NCBI GenBank assembly: GCA_018268755.1
Contig: JAFDVW010000009.1
Location: 310,001-374,000 of the forward strand
DNA length: 64,000 nt
Direction of reading: 5' to 3'
From: Acidobacteriota bacterium
Lineage (GTDB): Bacteria; Acidobacteriota; Terriglobia; Terriglobales; Acidobacteriaceae
Shown: one piece after another, positions 16,419-24,982 of the stretch
Layout: each line of letters begins with the position of its first letter
Numbering within the stretch: the stretch's first letter is position 1
Made by a program: the position numbers and the translations under genes
Notes under the pieces: model-generated
Told to the model about the DNA's origin: nothing
What the model saw: the letters and a program-made list of their open reading frames with translations, nothing else
Database searches by the model: none

Positions 16419-16661
16419 CTATGCCTTGTCCGTCAGTTCGGCTATCTGCGTGCCAACCGGGACCTTCTGCCCGATCTCCACGCTGATTCCGCCCAAATAG
16501 CCGCTGGCCATGGCTTCCACTTCCATTTCGACCTTATCGGTCTCCACGGTAAACAGCACTTCGCCCTTTTCCACGTACTCTCCGGGCTTCTTCAGCCAGC
16601 CGGTTACGGCTCCTTCTTCCATGGTCAAGCCGAGCTGCGGCATCACAATCTTGTACGCCAT
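16419..16661 (-). CDS. Free-standing lipoyl domain protein
   Basis: An 80-residue single biotinyl/lipoyl domain. Lys43 in VETDKVEME is the expected lipoylation site, flanked by the usual GEVLFTVE and ASGYLGGISVEIGQKVPVG sequences. In 2-oxoacid dehydrogenases this domain is the N-terminal part of E2, which also carries a peripheral-subunit-binding domain and the acyltransferase core; both are absent here. The ORF is complete: AAGGAGG precedes the ATG and the stop is followed by the terminator. It is the last gene of the minus-strand operon, 16 bases after E1 beta. It probably takes the acyl or hydroxyalkyl group from the E1 pair and passes it to an E2 and E3 encoded elsewhere, or to an unknown partner. 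Confidence 0.9.
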   Translation of the reverse strand: MAYKIVMPQLGLTMEEGAVTGWLKKPGEYVEKGEVLFTVETDKVEMEVEAMASGYLGGISVEIGQKVPVGTQIAELTDKA

Positions 16662-16677
16662 CGTTAAAACTTCCTCC

Positions 16678-17667
16678 TTATTTCTTCACCAACGCACGAA
16701 TTTCACTGGCGATCCGCTCCACCGAGGGGATCATCTGGTTCTCCAGGACGGGGCTGAACGGATTGGGCACCGGCAGTGAGCAAATCCGCTTGGGCGGCGT
16801 CTTCAGACTGTCGAAGCATTCTTCCGCCGCGATGGCCAGAACTTCCGCCGCAAAGCTGCAGGTGGAAGGCGACTCATCAATCGCCGCCAGCCGGCCCGTC
16901 TTCTTGATGGAATTGGTGATCGCCGCACGGTCCAACGGAACAATCGTCCGCGGGTCAATGATCTCGGCGGAGATCCCCTCTTTTTCCAGCAAGGCACCGG
17001 CCTTGGCCGTCAGTTCCACCATACGCGAAGTCGCAATGATGGTCACGTCGCTGCCCGGACGCACAATGCGCGCCTCGCCGAACGGAATCAGGTACTCTTC
17101 CGTCGGCACCGCGCCTTTGGTGTTGTACAAGAACTTGTGTTCAATGAACATCACGGGACCGGGATCGCGCAACGCCGTCTTAAACAGGCCTTTGACGTCA
17201 TAGGGCGTGGCCGGCACCACCACTTTCAATCCCGGCGTGTTGGCGAACCAGTTGTAAAAAGTGTGAGAGTGGTGGGCCCCCGCATTGCGGACCGCCCCCA
17301 TGGCTCCCCGAACCAGCACAGGCGCTTTAATCTTGCCATTCGACATGTAGCAGATATTGGCGGCCTGCTGCACGATCTGGGTAATGGCTTCCAGCGCAAA
17401 ATCCAGAAAAACCTCATCGACAATGGCGCGTGATCCCGCCATGGCCGCGCCAATGGCGACGCCGGTCGCGCCCAGTTCGCAGATACCGGTATCGCGCAAA
17501 CGTTCGTCGCCGAATTCCTTCCAGAGTCCCCTGGATTGCCGGAAGTTTCCACCTCGCGGTCCGATTCCCTGTCCGATGTAGACAATACTCGGGTCCCTGC
17601 GCATTTCCTCGCGCAGAGCCTCCACTCCCGCATCCGTGTAGGTAATCACCCGCCCTTGCTCAGCCAT
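16678..17667 (-). CDS. 2-oxoacid dehydrogenase E1 component, beta subunit
   Basis: A 329-residue transketolase-like beta subunit (pyruvate/acetoin/branched-chain 2-oxoacid dehydrogenase type). Recognisable are ITYTDAGVEALREEM, the TPP-contact segment with ICELGATGVAIGAAMAG, GAHHSHTFYNWFANTPGLKV and the C-terminal LEKEGISAEIIDPRTIVPLD. With E1 alpha it forms the alpha2-beta2 enzyme that decarboxylates a 2-oxo acid and reductively acylates a lipoyl group. AAGGAGAAAG precedes the ATG. It lies 18 bases after E1 alpha. The substrate is not readable from sequence; the operon otherwise handles sugars and sugar acids. Confidence 0.93.
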   Translation of the reverse strand: MAEQGRVITYTDAGVEALREEMRRDPSIVYIGQGIGPRGGNFRQSRGLWKEFGDERLRDTGICELGATGVAIGAAMAGSRAIVDEVFLDFALEAITQIVQQAANICYMSNGKIKAPVLVRGAMGAVRNAGAHHSHTFYNWFANTPGLKVVVPATPYDVKGLFKTALRDPGPVMFIEHKFLYNTKGAVPTEEYLIPFGEARIVRPGSDVTIIATSRMVELTAKAGALLEKEGISAEIIDPRTIVPLDRAAITNSIKKTGRLAAIDESPSTCSFAAEVLAIAAEECFDSLKTPPKRICSLPVPNPFSPVLENQMIPSVERIASEIRALVKK

Positions 17668-17685
17668 GGCCTTCTTTCTCCTTGA

Positions 17686-18663
17686 TCAAAACACGTGGTC
17701 GGTAACACTGCTGGCAAGCGGCTCCGGACTGTTCTCGGCAAATGTCACAGCATCTTCCATCAGCTGGACAACTTCCGCTTCCACTTCTTTCAGTTTCTTT
17801 TCATCCGCAAGCCCGGCTTCCAGCAGTACCTTGGCCGCGCGCTTGATGGGGTCGTTCTTCTTCCACTGCTCCACTTCATCCTTTGTGCGGTAGTCGGTGC
17901 CGGGATCGCCTTCATGGTGCCCCACATAGCGATAGGTCTTGCATTCAATCAGGGTAGGGCCGCCACCGGAACGCGCGCGATCAATGGCTTCCTTGGCGGC
18001 GCGATGCACCGCCAACACATCCTGGCCATCGACCACGACCCCGGGCAGACCGTAGGCCGCGGCGCGGCTGGCCACGCTGGTGTTCTTGGTGGCGCGGCTG
18101 AAGGCCATTTCCGTGGCGTAAAGATTGTTTTCACAGACATAAATGATGGGCAGGTCCCACACCGAACCCATGTTTACCGCTTCATGGAAGGATCCGCTGT
18201 TGACCGCACCGTCGCCGAAGAACCCGACTACCACCTGGCCGCTCTTGCGCAACTTGGCGCTCAGCGCTCCGCCGGTGGCCAGCGGAATGGGTGCGCCGAC
18301 AATGCCGTTCGTACCCATGAAACCGTATTCCGGCGCGTACATGTGCATGCTGCCGCCTCGTCCGCCCGAGCAACCGGTGGTCTTGCCCCACAACTCGGCG
18401 AGCGCCACCTTGGCCGGGACCCCTTTGGCAATTGCGTGACCGTGTCCGCGATGCGTGCTGAAAATCAGGTCTTCGGGTTTCAGGTTGGCACACACCCCGA
18501 CTCCGGAGGCTTCCTCGCCCACATATAAGTGCACAAACCCGGGGAGCCGCGCATTGCGATAGAGTTCCTGGACCTTCAACTCAAACAGCCGCAATTCCAG
18601 CATCCGCCGGTAATAATCAAGGAGCAGCGCCAAATCTTTCTGCTCGGCAATCGCTTCCGTCAT
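17686..18663 (-). CDS. 2-oxoacid dehydrogenase E1 component, alpha subunit
   Basis: A 325-residue TPP-binding subunit. The TPP/Mg motif is GDGAVNSGSFHEAVN followed by VWDLPIIYVCENN. The substrate-side residues THRGHGH and GRGGSMHM are present, as in pyruvate and acetoin dehydrogenase E1 alpha. The frame can start at a TTG (18678), but GGAGG lies eight bases before ATG at 18663, which is preferred. The order Gfo/Idh, E1 alpha, E1 beta, lipoyl with short gaps marks one operon. The family can act on pyruvate, acetoin or other 2-oxo acids; the loop ATKNTSVASRAAAYGLPG is the usual phosphorylation-loop region and gives no clue to substrate. Confidence 0.93.
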   Translation of the reverse strand: MTEAIAEQKDLALLLDYYRRMLELRLFELKVQELYRNARLPGFVHLYVGEEASGVGVCANLKPEDLIFSTHRGHGHAIAKGVPAKVALAELWGKTTGCSGGRGGSMHMYAPEYGFMGTNGIVGAPIPLATGGALSAKLRKSGQVVVGFFGDGAVNSGSFHEAVNMGSVWDLPIIYVCENNLYATEMAFSRATKNTSVASRAAAYGLPGVVVDGQDVLAVHRAAKEAIDRARSGGGPTLIECKTYRYVGHHEGDPGTDYRTKDEVEQWKKNDPIKRAAKVLLEAGLADEKKLKEVEAEVVQLMEDAVTFAENSPEPLASSVTDHVF

Positions 18664-18682
18664 TTGCAAAGCCTCCAAACTT

Positions 18683-19777
18683 TCATTGCGCCAGGGGCAA
18701 AGTTAAGACCGCGTGCTGCTGTTGCGACCGATAGACTGCCGTAAACAATTCCACCACCTGCCGGCCCGCCTCTCCATTCACCGCGGGCTCCCGGTTCTCC
18801 GTCACCGCATCCAGAAACTCGGCGATCTGCAGCTGGTGGTAGTGGGTCATCACTTCTACCGGCCGCTCCCGGTCTTCGCGGTTCCAGATGGGAAGCATGT
18901 TTTCTTCTCCGGGAACGCTCCAGACATCATTGAAGGGCGGGTCCATCTTTTCCGTGACTCCGGAAATGAATGGCGAACCGCTGTCGATCTCCGCCCCCAC
19001 CGACGCGCCCGAGGAGCCATGGATATGGATCTTCCCGAACAAACCCGGCTTCTGCGAGTTGCTCAGCACCACCGATGCGATGCCGCCATTCTTGAAGCGC
19101 ACATTGGCGATCACCGTATCATCCACTTCAATGCCGGGATGGTTAAAGTTGTCCCAGAAGGCCTGCAACTCCACCGCCGGCCCCATGAACCAGCACAGCA
19201 AGTCCAGATAGTGGGGGGCCTGGCTGACTACCACGCCGCCGCCCTCACCCTTCCAGGTGCCGCGCCAGGGATCGGACAGATAGTAGGCCGGCTCACGCCA
19301 TCCCAGCATCACCACCGTGGCCAGCACCGGCTTGCCCAACTGGCCCCGGTCAATGGCGTTCTTCATGCGCTGCACCGGCTCGTACCAGCGGCGCTGGCTG
19401 ACCACACCCAGTTTGATCCCGGCGGCACGGGCCGCGTTCACGGCGCGATCGCAGGATTCCAGGTCTACGGCCAGCGGCTTTTCCACGATGGCATTGACCC
19501 CGGCTGAAGCACAGGCATACACGGCGCTGACGTGCTGCGTATGTTGGGTGCAGACCGAGAGAACATCGATCTTCTCTTTGGCCAGCATCTCGGTCAGGTC
19601 GGTGTAGGGCCGGGCCCCGAACTTGGCGCCAAACGCCTGCGCCCGGTCGGCGGCCACGTCGCACACCGCCACAAACTCAGAGTTGGGCAGCTGCTTGTAG
19701 GCCAGCGCGTGCGTGCCGGCCACTTTGCCGCACCCCACCAGCGCCGTTCTTAATCGTCTAGATTGCTTTTGCGTCAT
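18683..19777 (-). CDS. Gfo/Idh/MocA-family oxidoreductase
   Basis: A 364-residue NAD(P)-dependent dehydrogenase. The Rossmann motif is ALVGCGKVAGTHALAY (about 12-27), the EKP motif follows as AIVEKPLAVDLESC, and the second domain holds HYLDLLCWFMGP with the usual active-site His. There is no signal peptide, so it acts in the cytoplasm. The family oxidises secondary hydroxyls of sugars, inositols and glycosides, often at C3. AAGGAAG precedes the ATG. It sits between a VOC protein and E1 alpha in the minus-strand operon. It is different from the plus-strand family member at 41.3 kb (CDKP instead of EKP, no shared start), so the locus has two such dehydrogenases. Confidence 0.9.
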   Translation of the reverse strand: MTQKQSRRLRTALVGCGKVAGTHALAYKQLPNSEFVAVCDVAADRAQAFGAKFGARPYTDLTEMLAKEKIDVLSVCTQHTQHVSAVYACASAGVNAIVEKPLAVDLESCDRAVNAARAAGIKLGVVSQRRWYEPVQRMKNAIDRGQLGKPVLATVVMLGWREPAYYLSDPWRGTWKGEGGGVVVSQAPHYLDLLCWFMGPAVELQAFWDNFNHPGIEVDDTVIANVRFKNGGIASVVLSNSQKPGLFGKIHIHGSSGASVGAEIDSGSPFISGVTEKMDPPFNDVWSVPGEENMLPIWNREDRERPVEVMTHYHQLQIAEFLDAVTENREPAVNGEAGRQVVELFTAVYRSQQQHAVLTLPLAQ

Positions 19778-19806
19778 TCTTCCTTGTCTCGCTCTAAATG
19801 CCGGAA

Positions 19807-20349
19807 TCAGGAAATCGAAGCGCCATCGGAATTTCCCGGCCGATGCCGCAATTCCACCAGAAATCCCACTTGCTTCTGCGTGTCCAGGAGCGCCCAGCGG
19901 GTCCCGGGACGGATGCCTGTGCCTGCCTGCAAAATTTCAATTCCTACTTTCGCCACTTCCTGCAATACCACTTCGATGTCGGGGACTTCAAACAGCACGT
20001 GATGAATTCCGCCACCCGTGCGATCGAGAAACTTCTTGTAGTCGTTCTCTTCGCCTTCAATAGGCTGGATGAATTCGACTTCCAGCGCGCCCAGCTGCAC
20101 AAAGGCCTGCTTGATCCGGATCTTCTGTTCCGTGCCGCGGTAGTAATACTTGGCTTCCGGACGGTTGGGCCACTCAATAAAGTGAAACGGCCCGATACCG
20201 AAAATAGATGTCAGCAGACTCGTGGTCTGTTCCAGATTCGGCACAACCACGCCGATCTGCACCGCACGGCTCAACTTCACCGTGGCGGGCAGCACTTTCG
20301 CGATCGCGTCCTGCACGGCTTTGCCGGGATTGGCACTGTCTTGCGTCAT
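19807..20349 (-). CDS. VOC (glyoxalase/dioxygenase-fold) protein
   Basis: A 180-residue vicinal-oxygen-chelate protein, with two beta-alpha-beta3 modules: the first from RAVQIGVVVPNLEQTTSLLT, the second from GGGIHHVLFEVPDIEVVLQE, ending FLVELR. It resembles methylmalonyl-CoA epimerase and glyoxalase-like proteins. The first metal ligand His of the epimerases (H-x-G-I-A-V) is Gln here (QIGVVV), while His in GIHHV and Glu in VELR are kept. Its ATG overlaps the SDR stop (ATGA), so translation is coupled. In the operon it may isomerise or cleave a keto intermediate. The exact reaction is unknown. Confidence 0.8.
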   Translation of the reverse strand: MTQDSANPGKAVQDAIAKVLPATVKLSRAVQIGVVVPNLEQTTSLLTSIFGIGPFHFIEWPNRPEAKYYYRGTEQKIRIKQAFVQLGALEVEFIQPIEGEENDYKKFLDRTGGGIHHVLFEVPDIEVVLQEVAKVGIEILQAGTGIRPGTRWALLDTQKQVGFLVELRHRPGNSDGASIS

Positions 20350-21134
20350 CGGGCCAAATACCCTCCATCCACAGGAAGCACCACGCCGGTCACCATGGAC
20401 GATGCATCCGAGGCCAGGAACAACACCGGCCCTACGATCTCCTCCGGCTGGCCGACACGCCCGAGTGGAATATTGGACTGCCAGGTCTGCATCAGCTTCT
20501 CGGGATCAAACTGCGGCTTGGCCATGACCGCCTTCAGGCCCGGAGTCATGAACTGGCACGGCGCTACCGCGTTTACCCGGATCCCTCGATCGGCCCATTC
20601 CAGCGCCAGCTGCTTGGTCAGGGTGTTGATGCCGCCCTTGCTGGCACAATAGGCATTGGCCCCGCGTCCCACGCCGACAAACCCGGCGATGGAAGAAAAA
20701 TTAATGATGACTCCGTGCTTCTTGGGCAGCATGATGCGCGCCGCCGCCTGGCAGCACAGGAATGTCCCGCGCAGGTTGATGTCCAGCACCTTGTCCCAGA
20801 TCTCAAGCGGCGTGTCTTCGGCGGGATTATGCTGCGGGATACCGGCGCAATTCACCAGGATGTCGATCGTGCCCAGTTCCTGCGCCGCCTTGTTCACCAT
20901 GGCCGTGATCTGCTCGGGCTTCGAAGTGTCGGCGGTCAGCGCCAGGGAGCGCCGGCCTTTGGCCCGGATCGCGTCTGCTACCTTTTGCGTCGCGGCAAGA
21001 TCAAGGTCGGAACAGGCAACATCACAACCGTAGTCGGCAAAGGCCAATGAGATGGCTTCGCCAAAGCCCACGCTGGCGCCGGTGATCAGGGCCACGCGTC
21101 CACTCAGGTCGAATAGCTTTCGAGGTTCGATCAT
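20346..21134 (-). CDS. SDR-family oxidoreductase
   Basis: A 262-residue classical short-chain dehydrogenase. Motifs: ALITGASVGFG (about 15-25), NCAGI, the Ser in INFSSIAG and the catalytic pair YCASK. The C-terminus ends PVDGGYLAR as usual. The family includes gluconate 5-dehydrogenase and 2-keto-3-deoxy-L-fuconate/rhamnonate dehydrogenases. It is second in the operon, 20 bases after the GH36-like gene, and its stop overlaps the start of the VOC gene. In a non-phosphorylated deoxy-sugar route it would be a candidate for oxidising the 2-keto-3-deoxy acid at C4 (inference from context). Confidence 0.9.
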   Translation of the reverse strand: MIEPRKLFDLSGRVALITGASVGFGEAISLAFADYGCDVACSDLDLAATQKVADAIRAKGRRSLALTADTSKPEQITAMVNKAAQELGTIDILVNCAGIPQHNPAEDTPLEIWDKVLDINLRGTFLCCQAAARIMLPKKHGVIINFSSIAGFVGVGRGANAYCASKGGINTLTKQLALEWADRGIRVNAVAPCQFMTPGLKAVMAKPQFDPEKLMQTWQSNIPLGRVGQPEEIVGPVLFLASDASSMVTGVVLPVDGGYLAR

Positions 21135-21154
21135 CGCCTTATCTCACTTCCTGA

Positions 21155-23446
21155 TCACTGCTCTTCCGCATGGAAAAGCAGCATCTCTGAGGTGCCCGCG
21201 GTTTCCAGCCGAATCTTCAGACCCTGCTGCATCAGCTGCAGCCCCGAAATCCGCACCGTTTCGCCGCTGCTCTGGAAAGTCACTTTATAGTTCCGCGAAG
21301 CGTCCAGTCCGCGCGGCAGCAGATGAAATACGCTGTCACCGAAGTTGGAGGTGCGGAACAGGGTGGTGACGTCTTGTTGCGCATTGGGCGTGGCATACTC
21401 CAGGACCAGCCACGGAGTGTCGCGGAAATACTCCAGTACCGGGGTGTGATGGAAGACGCTGCTGCCACGCAGAATCGGCCGCAGCTCCGTCTTATAGAGC
21501 TCGACTCCGGAACGGATTTTGTCGCGCAGAATGGGGTTCAACTCTCCCAGCGAGGGCGAAATGCCGCGGAAGATGGGCAGCGACATCTGCACCATCGCCA
21601 GCTGGCTCTCCACATTTCCATCGCTTTCCAGATCGGGCACTTCGGTCCCAAAGGTGCGCAACAGGATCTCCGGCGGCAACAGCCAGGTCATGCCATTCAG
21701 CACTTTCAGTCCGCGCGGCCCCCGCATCCAGTCGGAAAGCTCGGTGGTATCGAAGCGCCGCAGGATGCCGTAGTCCAGACGTCCGCCGCCGCCGGCGCAG
21801 TTTTGGAAGATGACTTTGGGAAAGCGCTTCCGCAGCCGGTCAAACATGGCGTAGAGATTGTCCACGTACCGCCACGATGAGCTCTCGACAAATCCGCTCT
21901 GCACGCGGTTTCCGCCCTCTTCCGCCGTCGTGTTGTAGTCAATCCGGAACATGTCGAGATCGTATTTCTCGATGATGCGGGCGATCTCGGATTCCATCCA
22001 CTTGGCCACGGCGGGGTTGGCCACATCCAGGTTGCGGTTGTTGTTGGCCGCATCCAGGTTGCGGCTCTTGGTGACCGGCTGCCCGTTCCGCTTCAGGATC
22101 CAATCCGGATGTTCTTTGGCCAGTTTCGTGGCCGGACCAATGGCCTCCGGCTCCATCCAGAGCCCGAAGCGCAAGCCTTTCTTGCGGGCATATTCGCGGA
22201 TGGGCTGTAAATCATTGGGGAGCCATGCTCCCGCATACCAGTCGCCGGCATTGGGAAACCAGTGGTTCGGCTCCGGGCCGTACCAACCGGCGTCAATCAC
22301 GAACATTTCCGCGCCGATGTCGGCGGCCATATCGATCTCGCGCTTGAAGCCTTCCTCGCTCTCGTGATCGAAGATGTATCCGCGATGATTGGCCTCCACA
22401 TCGAAAGCATGCTCGGAGGGCGTCGCCGGCAGGACGTTCTTGCGCACATGACCGATCATGGCCTGGATGACATGATCGAGGTCCGACTTCATGCAGAGAA
22501 TATGCGTCTCCGGCGTCTTCACCGTCTCGCCGGGGTCAAGCACGCGCAGGGCCGGATCTACGGCCCGCGGCCCCATGGAGAAAAACAGCCGCGCATCCGA
22601 ATCGGCACGCTCCATGGGTAAATATTGGATTTTGCTGGTGACGCCGATCTTCCAGTTATTGCTCCAGCCCAGCGAGGCGACAAACCATTCCCCGGTCACG
22701 TTGTTCCTGGCGAAGAAGGAAGGATGTCCCCAGCCGGACTTCCCGCGGTCCCCAGTAATGATTTTGGTCTCGTTCACCACCGGTTCAAACTTCCAGGCGC
22801 CTTCCTGGCCCCATTGCTGATATTGGGCGTAACCCACTTCAAACACATTCTTGGCGCCGGCGGGGAGATTTTCCGAATAATTCGGAGTGTGCCAAAGCTG
22901 TCCCGCCCAGGGAGAGACATTGGAAATGGCCGTAGCTTTCTTGCCGCTGTTGGTCACTTCCAACCAGCGGACCATCACCGGACCGCCGCTCAACAGCGTA
23001 TGCACCTTGACGCGAACAGGACGCGCACTGCTCTCCAACTCGATCGTGACCAGCAAGCCATCCGGGTCTTTGACCTCTGTCTTACTGGCGCCGATCCACT
23101 TCCAGGTACCGGAAAGCTCCTGGCCTTCAATCTCCAGCCTGAAGGTATCTACAGGAAGCGTATCCATCACGTCATTTTCGCCCTGCAGGTGAGCATCGGG
23201 AACGATCTGTCCGTTGGATCCCCAGTAGCGGCTCAACAGGCGGCCATTGCGAAATTCTTCGTCGTAAATTGTGAGCCCGGAACTATAACGCACGCCCGGA
23301 GCCGGGCCGGTGCGGATGACGGCGGCGCGAAAAGCAGGGTCAGGCGCCGCCCCGGCAAACAGGGTTCCCAGCAGCAGACAGGAGACCGCCAACAGGACCC
23401 GCGCGGCGGTGACGAAGCAGGAGATAGAAAATTTAGAAAGCCGCAT
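21155..23446 (-). CDS. Exported GH36-like glycosidase 1 (clan GH-D)
   Basis: A 763-residue protein with a signal peptide (about residues 1-33, AGAA). An N-terminal beta-sandwich (about 40-330) is followed by a TIM barrel (about 340-640) and a C-terminal beta-domain (from about 680, PRGLDASRNYKVTF ... GLQLMQQGLKI). The nucleophile is expected at Asp503 in MFRIDYN and the acid/base at Asp572 in ELSDWMR, with CAGGGGRLDYGIL between them, the family signature. GH36 members are retaining alpha-galactosidases and relatives. It heads the catabolic operon running to the lipoyl gene and lies downstream of operator site 2. GAGGGCGAGAA precedes the ATG. Of the five GH36-like genes it is the closest to textbook alpha-galactosidases. 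Confidence 0.88.
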   Translation of the reverse strand: MRLSKFSISCFVTAARVLLAVSCLLLGTLFAGAAPDPAFRAAVIRTGPAPGVRYSSGLTIYDEEFRNGRLLSRYWGSNGQIVPDAHLQGENDVMDTLPVDTFRLEIEGQELSGTWKWIGASKTEVKDPDGLLVTIELESSARPVRVKVHTLLSGGPVMVRWLEVTNSGKKATAISNVSPWAGQLWHTPNYSENLPAGAKNVFEVGYAQYQQWGQEGAWKFEPVVNETKIITGDRGKSGWGHPSFFARNNVTGEWFVASLGWSNNWKIGVTSKIQYLPMERADSDARLFFSMGPRAVDPALRVLDPGETVKTPETHILCMKSDLDHVIQAMIGHVRKNVLPATPSEHAFDVEANHRGYIFDHESEEGFKREIDMAADIGAEMFVIDAGWYGPEPNHWFPNAGDWYAGAWLPNDLQPIREYARKKGLRFGLWMEPEAIGPATKLAKEHPDWILKRNGQPVTKSRNLDAANNNRNLDVANPAVAKWMESEIARIIEKYDLDMFRIDYNTTAEEGGNRVQSGFVESSSWRYVDNLYAMFDRLRKRFPKVIFQNCAGGGGRLDYGILRRFDTTELSDWMRGPRGLKVLNGMTWLLPPEILLRTFGTEVPDLESDGNVESQLAMVQMSLPIFRGISPSLGELNPILRDKIRSGVELYKTELRPILRGSSVFHHTPVLEYFRDTPWLVLEYATPNAQQDVTTLFRTSNFGDSVFHLLPRGLDASRNYKVTFQSSGETVRISGLQLMQQGLKIRLETAGTSEMLLFHAEEQ

Positions 23447-23670
23447 TTCTCGCCCTCATTCCAACCTGGGAATTCCAGCAACACGGGCCAAGACGGGCAC
23501 TCGAGACATCCATCTCGCGGAGATGGAAGAAGGCCACGAGAGCGGCGCCGGCCAGGCGCTGTAGATCATCAACTCGGGGTGATGAATACAGAATGGACAC
23601 GTTCAAGCGACTCTAGCGAACCGAAGTGGCGAAGGACGGAGTTGCGCCCCTGCCTTAACAATGCAACTGC

Positions 23671-23700
23671 ACCATACTAGACCCGGGAGGTCATCGTCAA
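23671..23700 (-). promoter_or_regulatory. Promoter of the catabolic operon, overlapping operator site 2
   Basis: On the minus strand TTGACG (23700-23695) and TATGGT (23676-23671) are 18 bases apart. The -35 is the left arm of the operator, as at site 1. Confidence 0.6.
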
Positions 23701-23714
23701 CATTTTTGTTAACA
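23695..23714. promoter_or_regulatory. GntR-type double operator, site 2
   Basis: CGTCAACA-TTTT-TGTTAACA fits the consensus in 15 of 16 arm positions. It controls the seven-gene minus-strand operon from GH36-like gene 1 to the lipoyl gene. Confidence 0.75.
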
Positions 23715-23758
23715 TTCACAAAATCGATACGCCCTGTAAACATGCGGCGAGGAGCCGA

Positions 23759-24829
23759 CTAGCCCTGCAGCACGCGGGCATTTTGCACCGGCCAGGCCAT
23801 ACTGTGTTTGGGGTTCGGCTGCCGGCTGCTGGCATAGCTGAGCACCGCAATGGCGACCACCAGACAGCCCACGCCCAGGACCATGATCTGGATCGGGCGG
23901 CGGCCGGTATTTTTCCATTCCCCGGCCAGCACGCCAAACACCGTGCTGGCGATCACGATCGAGGCCAGAAACAAAGGCCAGCCGATCGAGGTCCCCAGGT
24001 CCCCCAATTTCACCGTGGAGATGCTGTACAGAATGATGCTGCCAAACCACAGCACTCCCATACTCGCGGCGGCCAGCCAGTAGTACCAGGTACCGGGCAA
24101 TTGCAGCTTGCTGACATTGCCCTTCTTTCGCATTTGCAGGAAACAATAAATCGCGCCGGGCAAAAATCCCGCGTAAAGACAAGGCAGCCACACCGCATTC
24201 GACATCATCGCCAGGCTGGCGCCATGCTCCTGCGCCGCCCGCTGAATACTTCCGCCAAAGGCCAGACCCAGGTTGAGCATGGAGCCCAGGATCCCGGAAA
24301 TGAAGGCGTATAGCCAACCCCGCCAGTAGCTCCGCTGCGGCCCATCGCTGGTCTGCACCGATTCGCGGCTCCTGCCGGCCACGCCGCACAAGGCCACTCC
24401 CAGCACGATGATGAGCACGCCCAGGAGAATGAACGCGCCTTGCCGGGTCATGAGCTGGTCGGAGTGTTGGCTGATCAACGGAGTCAGAGCGCCGACCGCA
24501 GCCGAGGTTCCCAGGCTCACCGCAAAAGTGATCGCCAGCCCCAGGCGGGTCAGGGCCAGACCGAAGAACACCATGGAGACTCCCCAGCCCGCGCCAAACA
24601 AGGCCATGGCGGCCAGCGTGCCCCAGGAGACCGATGCATAGGTCGACCACAGCGCGGGAACGGTGAGTAGCGCGATCAAGGTCGGGACCACGGCTTCTCC
24701 CAGAATGGAGAAGGCGAACCAGGAGTGCTCCCACTCCCATTTCTTGTTGAGCTTCATGGGCAAGGCATAGGCGGCATTCATCAGGGAGGCGCACAACACC
24801 AAAAGGACAGCTTGGGCCGTTGGGTTCAT
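23759..24829 (-). CDS. RhaT-family sugar/H+ symporter
   Basis: A 356-residue inner-membrane protein with about ten hydrophobic segments. It follows the L-rhamnose/proton symporter RhaT in layout: an early ALPMKLNKKWEWE, then GAGWGVSMVFFGLALTRLGL, and the late EWKNTGRRPIQIMVLGVGCL, which closely parallels the RhaT segment E-W-N-N-A-G-R-R-P. The frame is open 34 codons further, but ATG at 24829 gives the typical hydrophobic N-terminus. Operator site 3 lies about 100 bases upstream, between gntR and this gene. Substrate is probably a free monosaccharide such as rhamnose or a related deoxy-sugar; this is inferred from family membership. The C-terminal tail (about 30 residues) is an addition relative to E. 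coli RhaT. Confidence 0.85.
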   Translation of the reverse strand: MNPTAQAVLLVLCASLMNAAYALPMKLNKKWEWEHSWFAFSILGEAVVPTLIALLTVPALWSTYASVSWGTLAAMALFGAGWGVSMVFFGLALTRLGLAITFAVSLGTSAAVGALTPLISQHSDQLMTRQGAFILLGVLIIVLGVALCGVAGRSRESVQTSDGPQRSYWRGWLYAFISGILGSMLNLGLAFGGSIQRAAQEHGASLAMMSNAVWLPCLYAGFLPGAIYCFLQMRKKGNVSKLQLPGTWYYWLAAASMGVLWFGSIILYSISTVKLGDLGTSIGWPLFLASIVIASTVFGVLAGEWKNTGRRPIQIMVLGVGCLVVAIAVLSYASSRQPNPKHSMAWPVQNARVLQG

Positions 24830-24902
24830 GGAGTCCTCAACTCTTGTGGGCCTGACTCGGGGTGGCCGCAAGCAGGGCGGCAAAATCGGCCAGGGCGGAG
24901 CC

Positions 24903-24931
24903 ATTGGAGCATTCCGCTTCCCGAATGTCAA
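24903..24931 (-). promoter_or_regulatory. Possible promoter of the symporter gene at operator site 3
   Basis: On the minus strand TTGACA (24931-24926), an operator arm, is followed after 17 bases by TCCAAT (24908-24903). The -10 is weak, so read-through from gntR may also contribute. Confidence 0.4.
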
Positions 24932-24945
24932 CAGAGTTGATGACA
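24926..24945. promoter_or_regulatory. GntR-type double operator, site 3
   Basis: TGTCAACA-GAGT-TGATGACA, 15 of 16 arm positions matching the consensus. It lies in the 153-base gap between gntR and the RhaT-like gene and would let the symporter respond on its own. Confidence 0.7.
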
Positions 24946-24982
24946 GAACTCAGTTAGGACCGAGGGACGGAGCTCGCTTGGA

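Larger units (their letters stand above)
23447..23758. other. Regulatory gap of 312 bases upstream of the catabolic operon
   Basis: This gap separates the GH36-like gene 1 start from the end of the symporter gene. It holds operator site 2 and the overlapping promoter, leaving a leader of about 220 nt before the first codon. I see no riboswitch pattern in the leader. Confidence 0.5.
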
